From a virus: DNA of 32,894 nucleotides. Below the pieces are notes generated by a model. The model made no database searches. It was not told the DNA's origin and saw only the letters and a list, made by a program, of their open reading frames with translations. Location: positions 1 through 32,894 of the IMG/VR virus record IMGVR_UViG_3300032331_001208, one strand, 5' to 3'. How positions within the stretch are numbered: position 1 is the first letter of the stretch; each line of letters starts with the position of its first letter. Position numbers and translations under genes: made by a program. This document shows, piece by piece, positions 8,171-16,904 of this stretch.

Positions 8171-8346
8171 GGAGCGGGAGGAGTGGCTTTAGTCTTGGAG
8201 AAGTATCCCCAAGCCGCAGCAACGAGCGTAATGACCGCGCCAACAACCTCTGGGAGCTGGTCAGCAGAGACGACGCCCTTGGCGACCAAGAAACCACCAG
8301 CGGCGCTAAGGACGTGACGGATGAGGGATTTGATCGAGTCGTTCAT
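8167..8346 (-). CDS. Putative holin, Pam3-gp28-like small membrane protein
   Basis: A 59-residue protein whose ATG overlaps the stop of the previous gene (ATGA) and whose stop overlaps the next gene's GTG. The sequence has an N-terminal segment SIKSLIRHVLSAAGGFLVAKG and a second hydrophobic segment VVGAVITLVAAAWGYF, then a short basic and Pro-rich tail (SKTKATPPAP). This pattern matches the Pam3-gp28 family of putative phage holins as I know it: about 60 residues with two short helices. It would let lysozyme or its signal-released form reach the wall at the end of infection. Recognition is from memory of the family pattern, not a search. Confidence 0.75.
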   Translation of the reverse strand: MNDSIKSLIRHVLSAAGGFLVAKGVVSADQLPEVVGAVITLVAAAWGYFSKTKATPPAP

Positions 8347-8522
8347 GGTTTGTCTTTCCAGTGTCTAATGTGCTTGTATATGACAATCAGGCCGATGACG
8401 CAGCCGATGCAAAGTGATGCGAAACGAACGTAAGGACTAAACGCTTCGATATAAGAGATCGCCACACCACCACCGGTGCTTCCGATCCCAACAATGGCGT
8501 CCTTGAGATCGTTGGTGTTCAT
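8343..8522 (-). CDS. Small two-helix membrane protein, second holin/antiholin candidate
   Basis: A 59-residue protein beginning 4 nt after the tailspike stop and ending in an ATGA overlap with the holin gene. It has a Gly-rich apolar segment (AIVGIGSTGGGVAI, residues about 9-22) and a clear membrane helix (FASLCIGCVIGLIVIY, about 34-49), then a basic tail (KHIRHWKDKP). Position directly before a holin and two membrane segments suggest a holin partner or antiholin. Its function cannot be fixed from sequence alone. Confidence 0.7.
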   Translation of the reverse strand: MNTNDLKDAIVGIGSTGGGVAISYIEAFSPYVRFASLCIGCVIGLIVIYKHIRHWKDKP

Positions 8523-8526
8523 TGAA

Positions 8527-10743
8527 TTACCTATCAGTCCACCGATTGAAATAGATCACATTCCCAGAACTCACGGCAGCAGACAATGTTCCGGAAAGGT
8601 TTACAGTGGATCCAGCGACGCTTGATACGGTGAAAGCGTCAAACTTCTTGATACCATTCACCGTTGAATCAATTTGAACCAGGACTGTGTCTCCATTTGT
8701 AACTCCAGACACAGAAGTTGCGACGACAGCAGATGCTCCAGCAGACGCTCCAGAAGATGCGGTCGTTGCTAAGTTAAATGTGCATAGTTTGATGACGTTG
8801 TTCACGTTGTCACCAATCATGGTTCCGCTTTGGAAGTACGATTTAGGAACTCCGCCAGAAATGATGTTGCTTGGCTGAAGTCCTGGAATCCTATCAAAAG
8901 CTATTGGATTTCCAGCAGTATGTTCTAACAGAAGATCAACATACTTGAATGATGGAAAATTCCATGGAGAAGAAACAATGATGGCTGAAGCAACATTCTT
9001 GTGGAGGTAGATCCATCCACCATTCATCTGATAAAAATTGCTGGATCCAATGTTCTTTGGCCTCCATGTGTTTCCAATAGCGTACGCAGGAGATGTTCCT
9101 GAAAGCTGTGTTCCGCTTGAATCAAAGCAAAACACAGCAAGATCAACGCTCACAGATGGAGGAGTTCCAGTGCTTTGTGAAACATTGATCCATGTTGGAT
9201 TTCCGGGTTCTTTCTTGATGGCAAACCCGATTCCATAGTCATCAGAATTCCAAGTGACTATTTCATCGCCAATAGCCACCTGACTTCCAGATGACAAAGA
9301 ATCAACGAATGCCGCAGTGCTTGCTCTATAAATAGCTCTACCGGGAGCCTTGATGTTTCCGCTGGCATCAGTAAAAATAGGAACAAGAGCGCCAAGTGAC
9401 GAGAATGACAGAATGTCCGAAGGGCTTACTGCTGTCTCTAGGTTTGACGAATTTAGAGAAATCAGATTCTTCGTAAGTTGATCTGCAATAATAGGAAACA
9501 GCTTTGATGTAGCGTTGTTAAACTCAGCGGAGAATTCTACGATGCGCTTGTTTGTTGTGGTTTCAATGTTTATCAAGCAAACATCATCGGTTGTTACGCT
9601 TGATGATTCCTGCCTGCAATTAACAACTCGATTGTTTAAGGTTCCTCCAACATTTCCATCTGGATAAAATCGGAACAAAGCGCAATCAGATGAAGCTGTT
9701 CCGTAAACAGCGCTTGTTCCATCGAAGTCAATGTTGTCTGTCCACAGATTGTCAGAAACAAATGCTGTGGACGCAGTCTTGATGTAAACATGAGCGTTTG
9801 GCTTCGTGGCACCATTTACATCTTGGTAATTTACTCCTCCTGACCAAATATTTGATATAACAAAACCGTCAGCAGTTGGGCATAGGTTCCAGTTGTTAAA
9901 GCATCGTGAAACATTGCAAAGCTCAAACTTGCAGTAAACAACATTCTGAGATGATGCCGGGCAGATTTTTACACCATCATAAAAACCTCTGGTAATCAGT
10001 GAGAACTTGCAATTTGTAGCCTTCTCAAGCTGCACTCCAACAGATCCAGATGTCCAATTATTGGTTTCTCCGGGTCTAGTGACTGATATAGAAATAGAAC
10101 CATTAGCAATCGTAGTTGAATTTCCGCCGATCCTAACTGCCGGAGTCGTTGTTACTGTTGAAAGAATTGATGGATAATATGATTCGATAAATTCGATGTC
10201 TCGAAAATCAAGTGTAGATGATGCTTTGTATCCAGATGCGGTCTGAGGAATAACGAGTTTTTTTGCCAGAGACGCCGCTTGAGAAGCAGCCGAATTCAAG
10301 GCCGATGTGTCGTCAGTTGATCCATCACCCTTTGCGCCAAACTGCTTAACATTCAGTTCCCCACTATACTGCAACAAGAACCTTCCAGCCCCAGCCGTAG
10401 GAGCGATCACGGTGCCGCCGTTGTCAGTAACTGCACTTGCCGTGTCGTAGATGTACGTCCCTTGACCGCCGTCATTGTCGCTGTAGTAGCCCCTCGTGAT
10501 GTAGAGCTGTCCGTCAGTGATTCCGGAAACTGTCAGCGCCTTCAGAGCCGCCACGTTGTCCACGACAATGGCCTTGCTTCCGCTGGCTCCGAAGATAGCG
10601 GCGTCGATCTGGCCAATCGTGATCTTCTTGGTAGTGCCGGAAGAAGCCTGCGTGGTATCGCTGACATCTACGATTGCGAGCGGATCAACCGTTGTGTTGA
10701 CCGTGGAGATCGCTGTCAGTTCGGTAATCTTGGTGGCTGGCAT
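8527..10743 (-). CDS. Tailspike with pectate-lyase-type beta helix
   Basis: A 738-residue protein. The N-terminal about 130 residues (MPATKITELTAI, then SDNDGGQGTYIYD) form a head-binding/neck region common to phage spikes. At about residue 133 comes VKQFGAKGDGSTDDTSALN, the hallmark start of the pectate-lyase-3 right-handed beta-helix. A long Asn/Ser/Thr-rich repeat body follows, ending in a smaller beta domain. Such spikes bind and often cleave capsule or O-antigen sugars. The body is clearly richer in A+T than its own N-terminus: I count 22 G/C of 60 at 9841-9900 against 38 of 60 at 10381-10440. This suggests the receptor-binding part was acquired separately. Confidence 0.85.
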   Translation of the reverse strand: MPATKITELTAISTVNTTVDPLAIVDVSDTTQASSGTTKKITIGQIDAAIFGASGSKAIVVDNVAALKALTVSGITDGQLYITRGYYSDNDGGQGTYIYDTASAVTDNGGTVIAPTAGAGRFLLQYSGELNVKQFGAKGDGSTDDTSALNSAASQAASLAKKLVIPQTASGYKASSTLDFRDIEFIESYYPSILSTVTTTPAVRIGGNSTTIANGSISISVTRPGETNNWTSGSVGVQLEKATNCKFSLITRGFYDGVKICPASSQNVVYCKFELCNVSRCFNNWNLCPTADGFVISNIWSGGVNYQDVNGATKPNAHVYIKTASTAFVSDNLWTDNIDFDGTSAVYGTASSDCALFRFYPDGNVGGTLNNRVVNCRQESSSVTTDDVCLINIETTTNKRIVEFSAEFNNATSKLFPIIADQLTKNLISLNSSNLETAVSPSDILSFSSLGALVPIFTDASGNIKAPGRAIYRASTAAFVDSLSSGSQVAIGDEIVTWNSDDYGIGFAIKKEPGNPTWINVSQSTGTPPSVSVDLAVFCFDSSGTQLSGTSPAYAIGNTWRPKNIGSSNFYQMNGGWIYLHKNVASAIIVSSPWNFPSFKYVDLLLEHTAGNPIAFDRIPGLQPSNIISGGVPKSYFQSGTMIGDNVNNVIKLCTFNLATTASSGASAGASAVVATSVSGVTNGDTVLVQIDSTVNGIKKFDAFTVSSVAGSTVNLSGTLSAAVSSGNVIYFNRWTDR

Positions 10744-10749
10744 GGTCGG

Positions 10750-10998
10750 TTAGTATTTGCGGTTGTGTGCGATGAACGTGCCCGCAGAGGCTGCGATCGA
10801 AGAGAACACACCGATGATCTCAGTTCCTGCCGGAATGGACACCGAAGTCGGGAAGTTGGTGATGTTGCAAGTGACCGCTGAAAACGTGCATGCGGTGAGG
10901 CACTGCAATTTCCAGAAATCACCAGTCACAGCAGCGGTCGAGGTGTTGGCTTTTCCGCCGTACTCTCCGCCTAGCTGACGATTAGCTCCTACATTCAT
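10750..10998 (-). CDS. Small tail-associated protein, uncharacterised
   Basis: An 82-residue protein lying just upstream of the tailspike gene (6 nt gap). It begins with a Gly-rich stretch (GANRQLGGEYGGKAN) and continues as alternating short strands with FSAVTCNITN and SIPAGTEIIGVF, compatible with a small beta-sandwich. Proteins of this kind are frequent beside phage fibre and capsid decoration genes, but I do not know a defined function. The leader before its ATG is A/C-rich and lacks a Shine-Dalgarno sequence. Confidence 0.65.
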   Translation of the reverse strand: MNVGANRQLGGEYGGKANTSTAAVTGDFWKLQCLTACTFSAVTCNITNFPTSVSIPAGTEIIGVFSSIAASAGTFIAHNRKY

Positions 10999-11039
10999 GC
11001 GTGGTCTAGTTCAGTGTTTGTTGTCTACCTTTCAAGATC

Positions 11040-11474
11040 TCAGTTCGGATTCTGCGCTATGGCAGCCGCGGACTTGTACAGGTCATCGACGTGAGCGTCA
11101 GTCCATCCAAGCTCGTCCTGCAGCATCACGATGATCGGACTGTCTCGCACGATGTCCTCCTTGTACTCCCAACGGTTCCAACCAATGGACCTCTGAGGCT
11201 CTGGAAGGCCATTCAGTGCGGCTGCAATGGCGGTCATCTCACCGGCCTGCATCACCGCCTCACGCAAGGCCCACATCGACACCTGCGTCGGGACAGGCAC
11301 GACAATAGGGGAGACTACCCAAGCGCCATCAATCCACTGACAGGTTTCAGTCGCAGGATCGTAAGGAGGTTGCGGCGCCTCGACCCAGCCCTTTCGCAGC
11401 AGCGTGGCAATGATCTCTGGATCAGTCTCGGAGCGAAGTTGCTTGTCGTAGGTCAGGTAGGTCAGGTAGGTCAT
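11040..11474 (-). CDS. Tail-fibre-associated protein with XkdW-like C-terminal part
   Basis: A 144-residue protein. The N-terminal part carries a WVEAPQPPYDP turn and a Trp-rich CQWIDGAWVV segment. The C-terminal half (QVSMWALREAVMQAGEM through DIVRDSPIIVML to HVDDLYKSAAAIA) matches the helical domain seen at the end of many small fibre-region proteins, including XkdW-type ones, where it may serve attachment or assembly. The first nine codons contain three near copies of a 9-nt unit (ACCTACCTG), giving MTYLTYLTY; the true start could be any of the early codons. Function as assembly factor is inference. Confidence 0.65.
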   Translation of the reverse strand: MTYLTYLTYDKQLRSETDPEIIATLLRKGWVEAPQPPYDPATETCQWIDGAWVVSPIVVPVPTQVSMWALREAVMQAGEMTAIAAALNGLPEPQRSIGWNRWEYKEDIVRDSPIIVMLQDELGWTDAHVDDLYKSAAAIAQNPN

Positions 11475-11519
11475 GAGCAGGCAATTTTGAAAGAGAATCT
11501 TATTGAGTGTTCGTAAATT

Positions 11520-12242
11520 CTAGTTTGTTTTGATCTTGAAGCTGAAAGCGATGGAATGCTCCAACCGCTTGCGAAGTGGGTTGCTCAACTCAAACGCAAA
11601 TACGTTTACAGAATAGATATGGCCGACCCAATAGTACGCAGAATCCCCGGCGCCGCTCGGCCTAAGACTTCCGTTAGCACCAATCCTTGGGTACAATCCA
11701 ATCGCGACCGTATTCGCTGCTGTGTAAATTGAGGTTCCTAGTTGCCAAACCGTAAATTGATCGCTTTTGGATGTGATTGACTCGATATTAAGAGAATTCA
11801 GTGGAATAGATGACGACCATTCGTGCCTAATTGATGATCCAAGACTAAGGTAAGACCCACCGCCTCCATAAGGATTGTGGTCCGCGTAAAAGGAATTTCC
11901 AAAATTACATACTTGAGCACCGTTGCCTGCATCCGATGTGCGTTTGCAGGCGTATACAAACGTCGCCGCTGTCGCTCCAGAAATAGGAGTTGATGACCAA
12001 GTTGCGAAACGCCCACTCGCAGAAGCGGTGTCGTCTACCAGCACTCCCGGGCACCCTCCTTGGAGCGCGACCTTGTAGAGCGGTTTGTTTGCTTCTGTCG
12101 ATTGGGTTGGCGAGTTGTTGCCAGTTCTCGAGGTCCAAGTCCCGATGGTGTTTCCGTCAGAAAATCCTGACAAAAATCGAGCGTCCAGAGCTGATACAGC
12201 CCCAGCGTTAGATGGGTTCAGATGTCTGGCTCTTCGGTGCAT
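11520..12242 (-). CDS. Concanavalin-A/LamG-like fibre tip protein
   Basis: A 240-residue protein whose ATG overlaps the stop of the long fibre gene (TAATG). The start (ALDARFLSGFSDGNTIGTW, then SRTGNNSPTQST) matches the opening of LamG/concanavalin-like jelly-roll domains in phage and surface proteins, where the usual form is L-D-A-S ... G-x-x-V-x-x-W-x-D-x-S-G-N. The end (NPLRKRLEHSIAFSFKI) is the usual closing helix of that module. Such domains bind glycans. Coupled translation with the fibre gene suggests the two proteins act together as shaft and tip. Confidence 0.7.
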   Translation of the reverse strand: MHRRARHLNPSNAGAVSALDARFLSGFSDGNTIGTWTSRTGNNSPTQSTEANKPLYKVALQGGCPGVLVDDTASASGRFATWSSTPISGATAATFVYACKRTSDAGNGAQVCNFGNSFYADHNPYGGGGSYLSLGSSIRHEWSSSIPLNSLNIESITSKSDQFTVWQLGTSIYTAANTVAIGLYPRIGANGSLRPSGAGDSAYYWVGHIYSVNVFAFELSNPLRKRLEHSIAFSFKIKTN

Positions 12243-14350
12243 TATGCGGTGTAGCTGATTTCCACTCCGAGGAGACGGGCGTCAGAAGCATAATTGTCAC
12301 CGACCACTCCAGCATCGCGATAGACCTCGAAGATCACCGGGTTTCCAGCAGCCGCAGTACCACCAATAGTGATAGCAGATGTTGCCGGACTAATATCCAA
12401 GTCGTTCACGGCAGTTAGAGTATCAGTTGCCGTCTGTGCGGTACCCATGGCCTGATCTAGTGCATCGTCGTTCGCATAGGCTCTACAACGCAGACCCCAA
12501 ACGACATCAGTGTTTGAACCAGAAGCGGTGACTGACGCCGTCCAATGGAACTTGGCGGTGATCGTACCAGCGTTCCAATTGCTAGGCATCACGATCATGC
12601 ACTGAGCGTACTCAGCAGTGCCGGGATCAAACAGAAGTTCGTCAGTGTTAATCTTGTTGGTCGTCAGCTCACGAGAATCAATGCCGCATCCGGTTGTCGT
12701 TCTCGGGATCCACTGAGCAGCAGGGATCCAGACGTTGGTAGAGCCGCCACTACCTCCCCCTGCAGCAGCCCACTTGACACCCGTCGCAGTCGTCGAATCG
12801 ACAGTCAGAACATGCCCATTTGTCGCGCCAACAGCCAGCCGTACATCGTTGGTTCCGTTGTGGACAATTAAGTCCCCCTTGGTTGTGGATGGAGAAAGAG
12901 AGTCAAATGCTGCTGTAACAGTTGTTTGACCTGTGCCGCCGTTGGCGATCGGAAGGGTGCCGGTGATTCCGGAAGACAGTGGAAGGCCAGTGCAGTTGGT
13001 CAGCGTCCCGCTCGTAGGAGTTCCAAGCAGTGGCGTCACCAGCGTCGGGCTTGTAGCAAAAACCAGAGACCCGCTTCCAGTTTCATCGGTGACTGCGGAA
13101 GCCAGATTCGCGCTTGTCGGAGTCGTCAGGAACGTGGCTACCCCAGAAGCTGGCGTGACTGTTGCAAGAGCACCCAGCCCCATCGAAGTGCGGGCAGTGG
13201 CTGCAGTCTGATTCTCCCACCGGTTAGTGACGTAAACTAGGAAGTCGTTTGTCGCTGGCGTCGTCGGGTAGTTAACGTCGTGCAGCTCGTTCAGCTCGTA
13301 GCCGTTGTTGACCGCGACGTAGATGATTCCGTTTGTCGGGCTAGACGAAACCACATATCCCATTCTTACCGCATGGTTGGGAGCTGTTGGAATCGTATTC
13401 ACCAACAACCCAGCAGTAGTCGCACTGATGTAGAGAAGATCGCCAGCCGTAAATGTTTGCGTGTTGAGATCACGCAGCAGTCCGTTCGTGATGACCATTC
13501 CAGTTGCGTTGTTGGCAATGGTCTCCGCCGCAATGCCGATGGTGTTTGCGGTGTTCGGATCAGTATTCCCCTGAGCCAACGCAATGGTGAGGTTTCCGGA
13601 ACTCGCCCCATTTACTCGAACAACTTGCCCACGAGTGATTGTTGACCCAGTCGTGTTTCGCCCAAGAACGTGGCTATCGACACCAAGCAATGCGTTGACC
13701 GATCCAGATCCAATACCAAGGTCAATCGTCTGATTAGTCGGATCCCAGATCATTTTCGCCAACCCAACAGTTCCGCCAGCAGTGTTGAACGTGACGCTCT
13801 TCAGCCCGCTTATCTCCTGAGTGTCGCTCAACGTGACAGAGCTGTTCTGAATGAGCTGGCCAGTGGTTCCATCCCAGCGCACCAGAGCATTATCCGTAGT
13901 CGGAGAAGCAGGACCGGAGACGTTTCCGCCACCAGAGCCTCCAGTTGCCGAAATGGTGATCGTATCGGTCGATGCATCAGCCGTGATGCTGACGTTGGTT
14001 CCAGCAACAATGGTCAGCGTATCGGAAGTGCTATCAGCAACTAAAGACTGACCTCCCGCAGCAACGGTGGAGAAGATGTTCTGGTCACCGCTGTTGGTAC
14101 CGCTAAGGGTTCCAGAAGCGCCGTCAGCGATCGTGATTCCAGAAGTCTTCAGCGTTGAGCCACCAGTTCCATTGGCCCTCAGAATCGCGTTATTCGTGGA
14201 TCCGGTGTTACCTCCGATTCCGCCACCGCCACCTCCGCCTCCAGCGTATAGCTCAGTGAAGTTGTCGTTGCATTTGTCAAACGCTGTCCGCAGCGGATCA
14301 CCAGTACCGTCATTTGCCGTTGTGCCGATGTTGATGATCTGCTGTGCCAT
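12242..14350 (-). CDS. Long tail fibre protein
   Basis: A 702-residue fibre. The start INIGTTANDGTGDPLRTAFDK with the following NDNFTELY is a very common N-terminal module of phage fibre proteins. A poly-Gly stretch (about residues 37-44) then separates it from a shaft of Thr/Ser/Gly-rich repeats, including HVLGRNTTGSTITRG, the APNHAVRMGYV strand and TSPTLVTPLLGTPTSGTL with GITGTLPIANGGTGQTT, a motif repeated in many phage fibres. The C-terminal about 160 residues (from VWIPAAQWIPRTTTGC) form a distinct beta domain. It lies 3 nt after the preceding gene and is coupled to the LamG-like gene. Confidence 0.85.
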   Translation of the reverse strand: MAQQIINIGTTANDGTGDPLRTAFDKCNDNFTELYAGGGGGGGGIGGNTGSTNNAILRANGTGGSTLKTSGITIADGASGTLSGTNSGDQNIFSTVAAGGQSLVADSTSDTLTIVAGTNVSITADASTDTITISATGGSGGGNVSGPASPTTDNALVRWDGTTGQLIQNSSVTLSDTQEISGLKSVTFNTAGGTVGLAKMIWDPTNQTIDLGIGSGSVNALLGVDSHVLGRNTTGSTITRGQVVRVNGASSGNLTIALAQGNTDPNTANTIGIAAETIANNATGMVITNGLLRDLNTQTFTAGDLLYISATTAGLLVNTIPTAPNHAVRMGYVVSSSPTNGIIYVAVNNGYELNELHDVNYPTTPATNDFLVYVTNRWENQTAATARTSMGLGALATVTPASGVATFLTTPTSANLASAVTDETGSGSLVFATSPTLVTPLLGTPTSGTLTNCTGLPLSSGITGTLPIANGGTGQTTVTAAFDSLSPSTTKGDLIVHNGTNDVRLAVGATNGHVLTVDSTTATGVKWAAAGGGSGGSTNVWIPAAQWIPRTTTGCGIDSRELTTNKINTDELLFDPGTAEYAQCMIVMPSNWNAGTITAKFHWTASVTASGSNTDVVWGLRCRAYANDDALDQAMGTAQTATDTLTAVNDLDISPATSAITIGGTAAAGNPVIFEVYRDAGVVGDNYASDARLLGVEISYTA

Positions 14351-14353
14351 AAG

Positions 14354-14719
14354 TCAGTACTTCTTGCTGAACTTAGTGTTCGTCGGAGCAAAGCCGACCT
14401 GCAACTTTGTTCCCCCGCATTTGACGCGCACCTCTGGATTGTCGCGTTCAACCTCACGCAGGAACTGAGAATCTTTCCAACACTCGTAGCCGAGTTTAGC
14501 TCCCCAATGATGGTAGAGCGTCGGGTCGATACGCATCCGCAAGCGGCCAACGCCATTGATGCTGCGGAGATCCTGCTGGCTGTCCTTGGCGATGCGCTTC
14601 TGGTGCACTTCGGCATTCACCAGATCTGCGTGATAGCCAGTGGCGAGTTCTTTGACCACATCCTGACGCAGTTGCGCCGGGAGTCCTTCGAGTACGTTGT
14701 CGAGTATAGGTTGTTGCAT
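14354..14719 (-). CDS. Conserved protein after the capsid gene, uncharacterised
   Basis: A 121-residue protein started at the ATG at 14719; an upstream GTG at 14743 would lie inside the terminator hairpin and is rejected. The sequence is helical at the start (ILDNVLEGLPAQLRQDVVKELA), then has DLRSINGVGRLRMRIDPTLYHHWG, GYECWKDSQFLREVERDNPEVRV and a basic tail. Phages with related heads often have a protein of this size at this place, but I cannot name a function. It is the first gene after the capsid terminator, so its expression depends on read-through or on a promoter I could not locate. Confidence 0.75.
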   Translation of the reverse strand: MQQPILDNVLEGLPAQLRQDVVKELATGYHADLVNAEVHQKRIAKDSQQDLRSINGVGRLRMRIDPTLYHHWGAKLGYECWKDSQFLREVERDNPEVRVKCGGTKLQVGFAPTNTKFSKKY

Positions 14720-14724
14720 GATAG

Positions 14725-14763
14725 AAAAAAGGGGAGCACCCACCGATATGGCAGATGCTCCCC
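14725..14763 (-). terminator. Rho-independent terminator after the capsid gene
   Basis: Read on the minus strand, an 8-bp perfect stem (GGGGAGCA with TGCTCCCC, arms 14756-14763 and 14731-14738) encloses a 17-nt loop and is followed at once by six T residues (14725-14730). It starts 13 nt after the capsid stop codon. It would end most capsid transcripts and lower expression of the fibre and tail genes downstream. Confidence 0.85.
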
Positions 14764-14776
14764 GTTGAGTGATTGA

Positions 14777-15847
14777 TTACGACGCGCCAGCGAACATCCC
14801 AAATCCGCCCGGGTTTTTTACCACAAGTCCACTGATCGCCTGCACCAAGCGGATCGGGCCGCCACCAGCGTCAGGGAGATCCTTGACCTCAGGAAGCTTG
14901 GCATACCGGATCTCAACCATGTCCATCGGGATGACGTAGCCACGGTAAGCCTCAGAGGACAGCGTGGTGGTGCTCTTACCACCGATAAAGGTGGTGGGGT
15001 GCAGGATCAGACGACCAAAGTCACCCTCGAACACGTCGATGGAGGACGCGAACGTCGAGCTGGACAGCTCCTGATTGAACGTACGAACAGCCGTGGCCGC
15101 GATGCTGTTAGTATTGGCAACCTGCGTGGCAGAAGAGCTAGTCAGGTTCGTGAAAGCACGCTTGAGGGTCGTGCCGAGGATGCAGTCGTAGTCACGATAC
15201 ACGCCAGTCTTGGAGTAGATGGCGGTGAGGACGTTCTGCACGGTGGACTCAGCGAAGTTCGCCGAGGTGACGGAGCTGATGGCGTTGGTGGCCGCAGTGC
15301 CCGGGGTCACGCCGCCAGCAGGGGCGAAAGCGGAACCGGAGGCAAGAGCGCCAATGTTGGAGCTGTTGGTGCTGAGAAGCCAGTTGCCGAGGGAACCGGT
15401 CTGATAAGCAGTCGGGGTCGGACTTGCGGAGGGGTTATCCTGCTGCGCCGCCTGATTGGTGCAGAGGAACGTACTCTCACAATCCCGTTTAATTTCAACA
15501 AGGAGCTTGGCAACCGAGTATGCGATTTCGCTTGCAGCACCGGCAACGTTCTGGGTCTCGGCGATGAAGCCGACCCGGCTGTTTCGGCGAAACGCCTGAG
15601 CGTAGTTGGTCACGCGCAGACGATTGGCCGACTCGTTCGTGTAGCTGGAGACGTCGGTACCGTCGATCACGCCACCGAGCTGCGGGGCGGAGTAGTCGTC
15701 CACCTGCCAGCTCATAATGACGTTCCCGAGGTCCTTGCCCTTGGGAGCCATGGACACGAAGGGAGTGCTCTTCGCGTCAACGTTTGCGATGTAGTCGGCA
15801 AGTTCCTCGCGGACGCCGACCTGATTGTTTACACCAAGATATGCCAT
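14777..15847 (-). CDS. Major capsid protein, DUF5309 / SU10-like HK97 fold
   Basis: A 356-residue protein. The N-terminus (NQVGVREELADYIANVDAKSTPF with VSMAPKG) and the later NSRVGFIAETQNVAGAASE, IKRDCESTFLCTNQAA, SIDVFEGDFGRLILHPT and VEIRYAKLPEVKDLPDAG segments follow the DUF5309 family, whose members are HK97-fold capsid proteins of phages such as SU10. It sits between the scaffold candidate and a terminator, the expected place for the most abundant virion protein. Its ATG has no Shine-Dalgarno; the leader is CTAAAAACCTAATACT. Confidence 0.88.
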   Translation of the reverse strand: MAYLGVNNQVGVREELADYIANVDAKSTPFVSMAPKGKDLGNVIMSWQVDDYSAPQLGGVIDGTDVSSYTNESANRLRVTNYAQAFRRNSRVGFIAETQNVAGAASEIAYSVAKLLVEIKRDCESTFLCTNQAAQQDNPSASPTPTAYQTGSLGNWLLSTNSSNIGALASGSAFAPAGGVTPGTAATNAISSVTSANFAESTVQNVLTAIYSKTGVYRDYDCILGTTLKRAFTNLTSSSATQVANTNSIAATAVRTFNQELSSSTFASSIDVFEGDFGRLILHPTTFIGGKSTTTLSSEAYRGYVIPMDMVEIRYAKLPEVKDLPDAGGGPIRLVQAISGLVVKNPGGFGMFAGAS

Positions 15848-15851
15848 AGTA

Positions 15852-16868
15852 TTAGGTTTTTAGAAGTGTGTGTTGAAGCAACCGCGACAGATCGGCAGTG
15901 CTCCCGCTGCTGTTGAACGCCTTCTTGGCAGACCTCGCCGCATCGTTGGCCTTGTCAGACTTGACCGGACTCGCCTTAGGAGCCGCAGGCTGCTTCGGAG
16001 CCACCTTCACGGGGGCCTTTGCAACCTTCGCGCTCTTCTCGCGTTCCATTCGAGCCTTCCGGCCTTCTAGGAAGTCACCGATGGCAATTTGATAATCCGG
16101 GAACGACGCAAGCTGTGGCATCTGCCGCAAAACCTGCTGCGCTTCCGAGTAAGTCGGATTGCTACGGTCCTTCCACCAAGGGTACGCACTCTCCGCAACT
16201 GGTCGGACTTGCTTGTACGTGGCTAAGAATTGGTGCCGCGTTGGGATGTGAACATCCAAGGCATCCTCGACTCGTCGCCGAATCGCCTTGATCTCATCCG
16301 CGCTGTACTCTTTCCCGCCCACTTCGCAGCCTTCAGCGTTGTCCTCGCACCATCGCTTCAACTCCCGGGCCTTGCGGTACTCATCGCTGAGTTTCGCCTC
16401 GTCCCAGATGTCAGAGAACGGATTGTCGGTCGTCGCTGCCGCCTGCGGTACTGCCGCCTGCTGCTCGAGTGCTTCCAGCTTCGTCCGCGCCTCATTCAGC
16501 TCCTGCTCCAAGGCTTCCGCTTTCGCTGCGGCTTCCTTTTTTTGGGCTACGAGCTTGTTGATGCGCTTCTGGACTCCAGCCGGTTCGTCCTCGGTAGCGT
16601 CTTCAGTCTGCTGAGAGGTTTCCTCCTCAGCGGGATCCTCCACGGGTGTCGCCTCCCCGGTCTCAGCAGTCTCGGACGCTGACTCCTCGGCGACCGGCTC
16701 ATCTGCACTCGCAGCGGCTGGTTCCGGTTGCTCGACAGCTTTTGTCGGAGTCTCAGAGAACCGAGTCTCCAACAGTTTCGCCAACGCCACCGTGTCGAGC
16801 GGGAGCGGGTTGAGCGGTTGTGCCGTGTTTTGTTGGGGTGTCGCTTCCCCGGTTTGTGTTGCTTCCAT
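15852..16868 (-). CDS. Scaffolding protein candidate
   Basis: A 338-residue protein from the ATG at 16868 (an ATG at 16895 in the same frame would add nine residues; the inner one has AGGG 10 nt upstream and lies farther from a hairpin). The first about 100 residues are acidic and rich in Glu, Ala, Pro and Thr (DEPVAEESASETAE). A Lys/Glu/Ala coiled coil follows (about residues 110-145). The last 60 residues are basic and end in a helix (DLSRLLQHTLLKT), like the capsid-binding helix-turn-helix of P22-type scaffolds. Position immediately before the capsid gene supports the role. No protease motif was seen. Confidence 0.75.
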   Translation of the reverse strand: MEATQTGEATPQQNTAQPLNPLPLDTVALAKLLETRFSETPTKAVEQPEPAAASADEPVAEESASETAETGEATPVEDPAEEETSQQTEDATEDEPAGVQKRINKLVAQKKEAAAKAEALEQELNEARTKLEALEQQAAVPQAAATTDNPFSDIWDEAKLSDEYRKARELKRWCEDNAEGCEVGGKEYSADEIKAIRRRVEDALDVHIPTRHQFLATYKQVRPVAESAYPWWKDRSNPTYSEAQQVLRQMPQLASFPDYQIAIGDFLEGRKARMEREKSAKVAKAPVKVAPKQPAAPKASPVKSDKANDAARSAKKAFNSSGSTADLSRLLQHTLLKT

Positions 16869-16904
16869 GCTTTTTAGGCCCTGCAAGTCGGGCATACTAC
16901 GACA

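Noticed and set aside
14720-14743. GTG start giving eight extra residues to the post-capsid gene
   Set aside because: It lies within the terminator hairpin; the ATG at 14719 is just behind it and fits better.
14999-15916. Plus-strand frame of 305 codons opposite the capsid gene
   Set aside because: Gly/Arg/Val-rich shadow of the capsid gene.
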